A DNA stretch of 64,000 bases from DATAEK01 sp036258055 (GTDB taxonomy: Bacteria > Acidobacteriota > Vicinamibacteria > Vicinamibacterales > 2-12-FULL-66-21): positions 1 to 64,000 of the forward strand of contig DATAEK010000254.1 in assembly GCA_036258055.1 (NCBI GenBank), read 5' to 3'. Position 1 is the first letter of the stretch; every line of letters begins with the position of its first letter. Shown here in pieces: positions 51,053 through 58,421 of the stretch. Under the pieces are notes generated by a model that did not search any database, was not told the DNA's origin, and saw only the letters and a list, made by a program, of their open reading frames with translations. Made by a program: the position numbers and the translations under genes.

Positions 51053-52600
51053 GTGGCCGACCACTCTGGAAGAAAGACGACAAGGGCTGCCGCAGCGCCG
51101 CTCATCACCATCGACCCTTCGTCGCGCGCGCCGCTGCAGCAGCAGATCTATCAGGGGCTCCGGCGCGCGATTCTCAGTGGCAGCCTGACGCCGGGCACGC
51201 GGCTCCTGTCCTCGCGCGCGCTGGCGACGGAGCTCGCCGTCTCGCGGACGACCACGCTGCTGGCCTTCGATCAACTACTCGCCGAAGGCTACGTGTCGGC
51301 GCGGCACGGGTCGGGTACGTTCGTCGCGATCGAGCTTCCTGACGATTTACCTCGGGTGGCACGCGTACGATCGCCATCCCGAGGGACGCTTCCGGGCCTC
51401 GCGCGTCGCGGTCTCGCGTTGGCGTCGATGCCTCCTGCCGCACGACGCCTGGGTGCATCGCCGCGCGCCTTCCGACTCGGTGTCCCGGCGCTCGACCTCG
51501 TGCCGACGCGGCTCTGGTCGCAGCTGCTGGCGCGGCGCACGCGGTCCGCCACCCTCGCGCAACTGGACTACGGGGATCCCGCCGGTCTCAAGGCGCTTCG
51601 CGAGGCGATTGCAGCCCACGTCTCGACGACGCGGGGCACGCACTGCACGGCGGATCAAGTATTCGTCGTCGCCGGCGCGCAGCGGGGACTGGAGTGGATC
51701 TGCCGGTTGCTCCTCGATCCGGGCGATGCCGTGTGGCTCGAAGAGCCCGGGTATCCCGGCGCGCGGAGCGCTCTCGTCGGCGCGGGCGCGCGGATTCTGC
51801 CGGCACGTGTGGACGCGTCAGGGCTGGACGTCGAGGCGGCGGCTCGGCATGCCGGCCACGCGCGGCTCGCCTACGTGACCCCCTCGCATCAGTTTCCTTT
51901 GGGCGTACCCATGACGCTGCCGCGCCGTCTGGCGCTGCTCAAGTGGGCGAGCGAAGCGCGCGCGTGGATTCTCGAAGACGATTACGACAGCGAGTTCCGC
52001 TACGCGACGCGTGCGATTCCGTGTCTGCATGGCCTTGCCGCGGATGGCCGCGTCATCTACGTCGGGAGCTTCAGCAAGACCTTCTTCCCCTCGCTCCGGC
52101 TCGGGTTTCTGATCGTGCCCGAAGTCGTGCACGAAGCGCTGGTGGCGGTGCGGCGTGGGGCCGACCTGCATCCGCCGACGCTCGATCAGGCCGCGCTGGC
52201 GGATTTCATGATCGAAGGGCACTACGAACGTCATCTTCGCCGCATGCGCGCGGTCTACGCGGAAAGGTTGGAAGCCCTGGCGGCCGCCGCAGATCGCTAC
52301 GGCCGCGGTGCGATCACGTTGCGACCGGTGCGTACCGGATTACACGCGGTGGCGGATCTGCACGCGGGAAGCCCGGAGGCTGTGTGCGAAGAGGCGATGT
52401 CTCGGGGTCTCGAGGTGATGCCGCTGTCCGCGTACTTCGTTGGTGAGCCGCACGACGCGCACGCGCTGGTGCTGGGCTTCGGCGCCGTCCGGCCAGAGGC
52501 GATGGCGGCGGCCGTGCAGCGGCTCGTCGCTGCGATCGATGCCGTGCGCTCGCGGCGGCTACGCCCCGATGCGCGCGCCGCCGGGGCGAGGCGCCGGTAG
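51053..52600 (+). CDS. MocR-type GntR/aminotransferase fusion regulator (PdxR-like)
   Basis: Protein of 515 residues. The N-terminal winged helix (about 20-85, APLQQQIYQGLRRAILSG...LLAFDQLLAEGYVSARHGSGTFV) is GntR type. From about residue 130 an aminotransferase class I-like domain binds PLP: residues near YVTPSHQFPLGVPM, ILEDDYDSEFRY and the Lys site YVGSFSKTFFPSLRLG. Such regulators sense PLP or amino-acid levels. It is divergent from the DoxX gene. Start GTG 51053. It overlaps the convergent membrane gene by 42 bases. Confidence 0.93.
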   Translation: MADHSGRKTTRAAAAPLITIDPSSRAPLQQQIYQGLRRAILSGSLTPGTRLLSSRALATELAVSRTTTLLAFDQLLAEGYVSARHGSGTFVAIELPDDLPRVARVRSPSRGTLPGLARRGLALASMPPAARRLGASPRAFRLGVPALDLVPTRLWSQLLARRTRSATLAQLDYGDPAGLKALREAIAAHVSTTRGTHCTADQVFVVAGAQRGLEWICRLLLDPGDAVWLEEPGYPGARSALVGAGARILPARVDASGLDVEAAARHAGHARLAYVTPSHQFPLGVPMTLPRRLALLKWASEARAWILEDDYDSEFRYATRAIPCLHGLAADGRVIYVGSFSKTFFPSLRLGFLIVPEVVHEALVAVRRGADLHPPTLDQAALADFMIEGHYERHLRRMRAVYAERLEALAAAADRYGRGAITLRPVRTGLHAVADLHAGSPEAVCEEAMSRGLEVMPLSAYFVGEPHDAHALVLGFGAVRPEAMAAAVQRLVAAIDAVRSRRLRPDARAAGARRR

Positions 52601-53098
52601 CGGATCTCCAGTACGGACGTCGGACATCCACGACGCGAACAGCGCGCTCGGAATCCCGATCCCGAAGATGTGGATGAGGAGTCCGTTCACAATCGAGAAC
52701 GTGCTCAACCTGATCACGCCGATCACCGACAGCGGAATCACCACGAAATTCATGAACAGCCACACCAGGACGCCGTAGATCGGGCCGTACAGGAGTGGGC
52801 GCTCGGCCAGCATGCGGAGCCGCCGGCTCGCGAGGTTGTAGGTCAGCACGACACAGAACGCGATGAAGAAATGGATGAGGACGCCGAACAGCGCCGTCGC
52901 CGCTCCGCCTTGCATGGAAGATGGGCCCAGGAGTCCGCTGGCGACGTACTGGAACACGCGCTCGGGGTTCGATCCCCGCAGCGTGGACACGATCGCGGCG
53001 TCGAGGCCGTCGAGGGTGCCGACGACGAGCCATCCGTACAGGATCGCGCGTGACGGAGACAGCGTGGGTGCCGACCAGCGAACAGATCCCTGCGCCAT
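52559..53098 (-). CDS. Conserved four-helix inner-membrane protein
   Basis: Protein of 179 residues with about four membrane helices: AILYGWLVVGTLDGLDAAIV, ALFGVLIHFFIAFCVVLTY, YGPIYGVLVWLFMNFVVIPLS, and IVNGLLIHIFGIGIPSALFA. It resembles small YagU-like membrane proteins by layout, but I cannot name its function. GGAGG precedes the ATG at 53098. Its 3' end overlaps the MocR gene's 3' end on the other strand. Confidence 0.75.
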   Translation of the reverse strand: MAQGSVRWSAPTLSPSRAILYGWLVVGTLDGLDAAIVSTLRGSNPERVFQYVASGLLGPSSMQGGAATALFGVLIHFFIAFCVVLTYNLASRRLRMLAERPLLYGPIYGVLVWLFMNFVVIPLSVIGVIRLSTFSIVNGLLIHIFGIGIPSALFASWMSDVRTGDPLPAPRPGGARIGA

Positions 53099-53364
53099 GG
53101 GTGTGCCTCCAGACCGTCACCGATCCTTGACGATTCTGCGCGTGAACGGCGCGGCGCGCAAAGGCCACTTGAGAAGGACGGGATGGGACCACTTCGTCGC
53201 CGTCCGGCTTGTCTCTCGCCCGACCGCAGGCTAGACTCGTACCTGCAAACAGGTTGCACCCCGTCCGCGGAAAGGGATTATCCCACCTGCGTCGTTTCGT
53301 CGTTCGACCATAGACCTCCCTCTGCCCGATCGAGCGGACGACGGGCGTTACAGAAGGAGGGCTT

Positions 53365-54888
53365 GTGTCTGCCGACCTTCCCGCGCGTCCCAGCCTCGAA
53401 CATCTCCGCAAACAGGCAAAGTCGTTGCTCGCCCAATACGAGCAACAACTCCCCGACGCTCTTCGCCGCTTCAGCGGGCTGGCGCACCCGCCACGTTCCG
53501 GTGACGCAAAGCTCGCCGACGCGCAACACGTCATCGCACGCGAACACGGCTTCGAGACGTGGGCGGCGCTCAAAGCGCACGTAGAAGCCGCGGCACCGCC
53601 AGTCGATCCGATGGAGGCGTTGGCCGCTGTCGTCCGGACCAACGATGTGGTGCAGGTCGGCCGCGTCCTCCAGCAGCACCGCGAGCTGCGATCCAGGTTG
53701 GATGAGGCGATACCCGGCGGTGCGTTCGGAGCGACGGCGCTCCTGACCGCGGTCCACCGCGGCAACAAGGAGATGGTCGATCTCCTGCTGCGCGAGGGCG
53801 CGAACATCAACGGCCGCAGCCACTGGTGGGCCGGCAGCTTCGGCGTGCTGGACGGCGACCACGCTCTGGTGCCGTACCTGATCGAGCGCGGCGCGCACGT
53901 CGATGCGTATGCGGCCGCGCGGCTCGGTATGCTCGACCGGCTTCGCGGGCTCGTGAACGAGAACGCCGCGCTGGTCCACATGCGCGGCGGCGACGGTCAG
54001 ACGCCTCTGCACGTGGCTGCGAACCTGGAAATCGCGCGGTTTCTGGTCGACCACGGCGCCGAGATCGACGCACGCGACGTCGATCACGAATCCACACCGG
54101 CGCAGTACATGGTTCGCGACCGCCAGGAGATCGCGCGCTACCTCGTCGGACTCGGCGCGCGGACAGACATCCTGATGTCAGCTGCGCTCGGCGACCTCGA
54201 GCGAGTGCGCGGTCATCTCGATGCCGATCCCGCGAGCATACGCACCGAAGTCTCCGAGGAGTTCTTCCCGAAGATCGATCGTCGCGCCGGCGGCACGATC
54301 TACATCTGGACGCTCGGCGCGCACAAGACCGCCCACGTGATCGCGCGGGAGTTCGGGCACGAAGACGTCTTTCGCTTCCTGATGGAGCGGAGTCCCGCTG
54401 AACTGAAGCTGGCGCTCGCGTCAGAGCTTGGCGACGAAGCGCTGCTGCATTCGCTGCTCGAACGCGAACCGGATCTCGTCCATCGGCTCCCGGAGAGCGA
54501 TCGCCGGCGCTTTGTAAACGCGGCTCAGGACAACAACCTCGCCGCAGTAAGGCTGATGCTCAGCGTGGGATGGCCTCTCGACGCGCGCGGGCAGCACGGC
54601 GCGACGGCGCTGCACTGGGCGGCTTTCCATGGCAACGCGGAAATGGCGCGGGAAATCTTGCGCTACGGTCCTCCACTGGAGCTTGCGGATCGCGACTTCA
54701 ACGGGAGACCGCTGGGATGGGCCATTCACGCGTCGCTTCACGGCTGGCATCCTGAGGCGGGCGATTACGCGGGGGTCGTCCGCGCGTTACTCGACGCCGG
54801 CGCGATGGCTCCCGAAGTCGATGATTCGCTGCGCGCGAGCGAAGCGGTGATGAAGGAGCTAGCAGGGAGGCAGGAGGGCAGGAGATAA
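53365..54888 (+). CDS. Cytoplasmic ankyrin-repeat protein
   Basis: Protein of 507 residues, no signal peptide. The N-terminal helical segment SLEHLRKQAKSLLAQYEQ...DAQHVIAREHGFETWAALKAHVE is a recurring cap in such proteins. Ankyrin repeats follow: GATALLTAVHRGNKEMVDLLLREGANI, GQTPLHVAANLEIARFLVDHGAEI, and GATALHWAAFHGNAEMAREIL. A protein-interaction scaffold with unknown partners. Start GTG 53365 has AAGGAGG seven bases upstream. The preceding 53099-53364 holds no gene. Confidence 0.88.
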   Translation: MSADLPARPSLEHLRKQAKSLLAQYEQQLPDALRRFSGLAHPPRSGDAKLADAQHVIAREHGFETWAALKAHVEAAAPPVDPMEALAAVVRTNDVVQVGRVLQQHRELRSRLDEAIPGGAFGATALLTAVHRGNKEMVDLLLREGANINGRSHWWAGSFGVLDGDHALVPYLIERGAHVDAYAAARLGMLDRLRGLVNENAALVHMRGGDGQTPLHVAANLEIARFLVDHGAEIDARDVDHESTPAQYMVRDRQEIARYLVGLGARTDILMSAALGDLERVRGHLDADPASIRTEVSEEFFPKIDRRAGGTIYIWTLGAHKTAHVIAREFGHEDVFRFLMERSPAELKLALASELGDEALLHSLLEREPDLVHRLPESDRRRFVNAAQDNNLAAVRLMLSVGWPLDARGQHGATALHWAAFHGNAEMAREILRYGPPLELADRDFNGRPLGWAIHASLHGWHPEAGDYAGVVRALLDAGAMAPEVDDSLRASEAVMKELAGRQEGRR

Positions 54889-54897
54889 GGGCCGAAG

Positions 54898-56661
54898 CTA
54901 CGTCACGAGGTCCAACGACGAGGTTCCGCGTCGAAAATGCAGCGTGCTGCCGGGGACGACGCCGAGATCCTGGAGCGTCGTCGCGACGGCGTCTTTCAAT
55001 CGATGCACGGGCTGGTCGAGGGTCGGCGCCGGGCTGACCTGGACCATCCAGTGCTCGGGCGAGAGATTCATCTCGCTGACGATCGCAGAGAGCGGCAGAT
55101 CGTGCCGTACCTGGAAGAGCCGCCGCTCGACGTCGCCGGAATCCGTGAGGATCTCGGCCCAGAACCCGACGTCTGCGCAACTCAGGAGCTCGAGCACATC
55201 GACGCGTCCGCTGGCGATCTCCATGTAGACGGACGGTGCGACGAGGTGCAATGCGAGGCGGCACCGAACATCCGGGTGCTCACGGCGCCACGCACCCCAG
55301 GCGCGAACGATCTGAATGAAGGAGAAGCGCTCGGGAAATGGACGGACGCTCCAGTCCGCGACGCCGTCCTCGCGTTTGTCCGTGCCTCCCGAGGCGAGCA
55401 GCTGCATGCGAATGCAGCGATACCGCGTCGCGACATGCTCGAAGAGCGCCATCGACGCGCGGTAGATGTCGGCGAGTCCGCGCGTGTCGGTCTCGGATCG
55501 CGCGCGCACGGCAAAAACGTCGCGCCCGTCGTACAGGCCGAGATATCGCGACTTCGATGGCGCCGGTTGCTCGGTCTGACCCACGCCCCACGCGACCATC
55601 AGCTCGCGAATCCCGCGCGTGAACACGAAGGAATTGCTGCCGCCGGCGCTCACGGCCAGGCATTCATCCGGCGCCGGAGTCTCCGGCAGTGGTCCTCGTA
55701 CGACCTCGAGCTCCGGTACGCTGTTCCAGTTGTTATCCTGCCTGGTCTGAATCTTCCCCCAGCTCCACGTGACCGCGGCGCGCGTTGCACCATTCAGCGC
55801 CGAGGCCAGCGTGTTCAGCCACTCGGTAATCGTTCCGTGCTGCCCCTTCGGATACTCGACGACGACGATCTGAAAGCGCGCCAGCATGAACTGTGGATCG
55901 ACTTCGCCTTCCGGGATGAACGCGTAGTGCGGTCTCGCGCTGGGACCGTAGAGCTCGAGCACCTCGCCGAAGAGTTCCTGAAGATACGTTTCGCGGATGC
56001 CTGAACCCAGGAAGAACAGCGAACGTTGACGGAAGACTTCGGCAAAGGCGCGGCGGAAGTGCAGCTCGCGATAGGTGACCCGCCGGTACTCATCGTGTCC
56101 GACCACGAGTTGATCGATCAGATCGGGGCGAGCCGACACGTCTGGTACCTTGCAGGGCTGATCGAGATAGCCCTGCAACGCCCACAAGAGCGCGCGGCCT
56201 GCCGACGACAGCGAGCTCAAGACGCGCTGACAGTCCTCGGGGTTGCGGCCGACGACCGCGAAGAGCCTTGACTCCGGACGCTCTCTGAACGCCGCCGCGT
56301 AGTAGTTGTCGTAGTTGGTCGTGACCACGAGCGGCCACCAGATGCGGGCGAGCGCGCGGGTCTGCGCAGGAATGTCACCCCCTCGATCGAGCAGCGCCGT
56401 GCTCATGGCGCGGACGAACGTGTCGCGGTCCCGCGACTTCAGCGAACGCACGGCCGTGTTCCCGCGCCGGATCATCTCAGCTGGATCGGTACTTGCCGGG
56501 ATGGCCGGCGTCGTCGGACCGCTGAGCGCCTGCTCCAACGCGTGCACGAGTCCCGGCCAGTCGCTGCAGGCGATGCGGCTCATCCCGGCGCCAATGAAGG
56601 GCGTGAGACGGCCAATCTCGTAGGTCGCGACCAGACGTGGTAAGACTGTCTCGAAGTCCAT
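54898..56661 (-). CDS. SIR2-like domain protein with an unusual active site and C-terminal beta-grasp-like end
   Basis: Protein of 587 residues. The N-terminal SIR2-type Rossmann region shows FIGAGMSRIACSDWPGL, VVTTNYDNYYAAAF, VVGHDEYRRV and FFLGSGIRETYLQELF. The block equivalent to the catalytic LHG reads ALQGYLD, so the His that activates NAD in sirtuins and SIR2 NADases appears to be Gln. The middle (about 330-500) is not recognised. The last 70 residues (RRLFQVRHDLPLSAIV...LQDLGVVPGSTLHFRRG) have the pattern of a beta-grasp, ubiquitin-like domain. It could be a lone anti-phage-type effector or a domesticated nucleotide-binding protein; no other defence genes adjoin. Confidence 0.75.
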   Translation of the reverse strand: MDFETVLPRLVATYEIGRLTPFIGAGMSRIACSDWPGLVHALEQALSGPTTPAIPASTDPAEMIRRGNTAVRSLKSRDRDTFVRAMSTALLDRGGDIPAQTRALARIWWPLVVTTNYDNYYAAAFRERPESRLFAVVGRNPEDCQRVLSSLSSAGRALLWALQGYLDQPCKVPDVSARPDLIDQLVVGHDEYRRVTYRELHFRRAFAEVFRQRSLFFLGSGIRETYLQELFGEVLELYGPSARPHYAFIPEGEVDPQFMLARFQIVVVEYPKGQHGTITEWLNTLASALNGATRAAVTWSWGKIQTRQDNNWNSVPELEVVRGPLPETPAPDECLAVSAGGSNSFVFTRGIRELMVAWGVGQTEQPAPSKSRYLGLYDGRDVFAVRARSETDTRGLADIYRASMALFEHVATRYRCIRMQLLASGGTDKREDGVADWSVRPFPERFSFIQIVRAWGAWRREHPDVRCRLALHLVAPSVYMEIASGRVDVLELLSCADVGFWAEILTDSGDVERRLFQVRHDLPLSAIVSEMNLSPEHWMVQVSPAPTLDQPVHRLKDAVATTLQDLGVVPGSTLHFRRGTSSLDLVT

Positions 56662-56827
56662 CAGCGTGTGATTGAAGATCCGGATCCTACGTTCACGCTT
56701 GAGGCGTGTAAAGCGATCGAATCGCGCTCCGCACGGCGAAATACAATTGAATGATCTGCCGACTCCGGATCGGCGGAACTGGCCAGCATGCTTGAGCTAG
56801 TGCGTCAGTCAGGGTTAGGAGGGTTCC

Positions 56828-57418
56828 GTGAGTAAAGTCGAGGTCGATGAAATCATGCGGAAAGCGACACCCATCACCGAGCAGAAGGGTCACGAGATCC
56901 AGCCGTTCGGTCACATCGTGCGGATGCCGATCGCGCTGGATCTGAAGGCGTGTCAGCAGAGCGTGGAGAACCTGAACCAGGTGCTTGCGGACACCATGAC
57001 CCTTCGCGATCTGTACAAGAAACATCACTGGCAGGTCGTTGGCCACACCTTCTATCAGCTCCATCTGCTCTTCGACAAGCACTACGCCGAGCAGAACGAG
57101 CTGGTGGACGGGATCGCCGAACGGATTCAACTGCTGGGAGGCGTGAGCCTCGCAATGGCTGCCGACGTCGCGGAGCGCACATTGATTCCGCGGGTGCCGC
57201 TCGGGCGCGAACCGGTCCCGGTGCAGATCTCGCGGCTCCTGCACGCGCACGAGATCATCATCAAGGAAGCGCGCGCGATGGCGCGGATCGCGGACGAGGG
57301 CGGTGACGATGGGACCAACGATCTCCTGGTCAGCGACGTCATCCGCACAAACGAGCTGCAGGTCTGGTTCCTGGCCGAGCACGTCGTTGACGTCCCGCTC
57401 GTGCGAGCGGGCAAGTAA
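56828..57418 (+). CDS. dps: Dps-type ferritin-like DNA-protection protein
   Basis: Protein of 196 residues. The dodecamer ferroxidase motif is clear: HHWQVVGHTFYQLHLLFDKHYAEQNELVDGIAER, with the His, Asp and Glu residues that bind iron across the subunit interface. Longer N-terminus than E. coli Dps. It oxidises Fe(II) with H2O2 and protects DNA. A strong hairpin follows the stop codon. Start GTG 56828. Confidence 0.93.
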   Translation: MSKVEVDEIMRKATPITEQKGHEIQPFGHIVRMPIALDLKACQQSVENLNQVLADTMTLRDLYKKHHWQVVGHTFYQLHLLFDKHYAEQNELVDGIAERIQLLGGVSLAMAADVAERTLIPRVPLGREPVPVQISRLLHAHEIIIKEARAMARIADEGGDDGTNDLLVSDVIRTNELQVWFLAEHVVDVPLVRAGK

Positions 57419-57419
57419 C

Positions 57420-57445
57420 GCGGAGCCGGTTCATGCCGGCTCCGC
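57420..57445 (+). terminator. Transcription terminator after dps
   Basis: GCGGAGCCGG, loop TTCATG, CCGGCTCCGC: a perfect 10-bp GC-rich stem one base after the dps stop codon, followed by GATCTCTTC. The stem is strong but the T-run is short. Confidence 0.8.
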
Positions 57446-57622
57446 GATCTCTTCGCGTACGTTCCGGTCCTCCCATCTCGACCGTGGCACTCCGTTTGCG
57501 ACGTTGCTTCCCGACGTCGCAGCTCGTCAGGGTCGAGCCGTCGCCAGTCCGGCGCGGTCTGCTGATGAGGACCACGATCTGCAGACGTGACGTCGGCGGC
57601 CAAAGGGGAGGGCCGTCCGCGT

Positions 57623-58411
57623 ATGTCTCACCGTAAATACATCAGGCTGAAGTATTTCGGCCTGGCATCGGCGGTTGTGTGCGCGCTCGCAGCGTCGTCG
57701 GCTGGCGTGCAGACGACCGAAGATCTCGTCATCCGCGGGCAGCGGCAGGTGCTGCATCTCTACGGGCCGCCGGGCGGCGAGCCGGTTGTGGTGTCGAGCG
57801 GTGACGGCGGCTGGATGCACCTCGCGCCACATGTGGCGGAAACGCTCGCGTCGCGGGGATTCTTCGTCGTCGGCTTCGACGTGAAGGCCTATCTCGAGAG
57901 TTTCACCTCTTCAGCAGGGACGCTCAAAGCGGAGGATGAGCCCGCCGACTACAGGCGACTCGTCGAGCGCGCCGCTGGTGCGACACATCACAAACCTGCG
58001 TTGATCGGCGTCTCGGAGGGCGCAGGATTGTCCGTCCTGGCCGCCACGGATCCGGAGACTCGCGTGCTCATCACCGGCGTCATCGGTCTTGGCCTGCCGA
58101 ATCTCAACGAGCTCGGCTGGCGGTGGAAGGACTCGATGATCTACGTCACGCATGGCCTTCCACACGAGCCGACCTTCAGCACACGCGCGATCGTGAATCT
58201 GCTCAACCCGTTGCCGCTCGCGGCGATCCACTCGACGCGTGACGAGTTCGTCCCCGTGTCAGAGGTCGAAGAGGTTCTGAACCAGGCGACGGGCCCGAAG
58301 CGGTTGTGGATCGTACCGGCGGCCAATCACCGCTTCAGCGACAACCTCGACGAGTTCGACAAGCGTCTGTTCGAAGCGATCGACTGGGTGAAACAGACCG
58401 CGCCGCGCTGA
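57623..58411 (+). CDS. AcvB/VirJ-like alpha/beta hydrolase (putative aminoacyl-phosphatidylglycerol hydrolase)
   Basis: Protein of 262 residues. A signal peptide (LASAVVCALAASSAGVQ) precedes a single VirJ domain: VVVSSGDGGWMHLAPHVAETLASRGFFVVGFDVKAYL, the nucleophile elbow IGVSEGAGLSV, and a C-terminal His in VPAANHRFSDN. Known AcvB/AtvA proteins in Agrobacterium and Rhizobium are encoded with the lysyl-phosphatidylglycerol synthase LpiA, and AcvB removes lysine from lysyl-PG. The MprF-like gene follows ten bases later, so the same pairing is present here. A GTG at 57587 would add 12 residues. Confidence 0.82.
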   Translation: MSHRKYIRLKYFGLASAVVCALAASSAGVQTTEDLVIRGQRQVLHLYGPPGGEPVVVSSGDGGWMHLAPHVAETLASRGFFVVGFDVKAYLESFTSSAGTLKAEDEPADYRRLVERAAGATHHKPALIGVSEGAGLSVLAATDPETRVLITGVIGLGLPNLNELGWRWKDSMIYVTHGLPHEPTFSTRAIVNLLNPLPLAAIHSTRDEFVPVSEVEEVLNQATGPKRLWIVPAANHRFSDNLDEFDKRLFEAIDWVKQTAPR

Positions 58412-58421
58412 CCGCGCTGCC

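Noticed and set aside
54898..57445. Multi-gene defence island around the SIR2-like gene
   Set aside because: Flanking genes are an ankyrin protein and dps, with no nuclease, restriction, integrase or tRNA site nearby.
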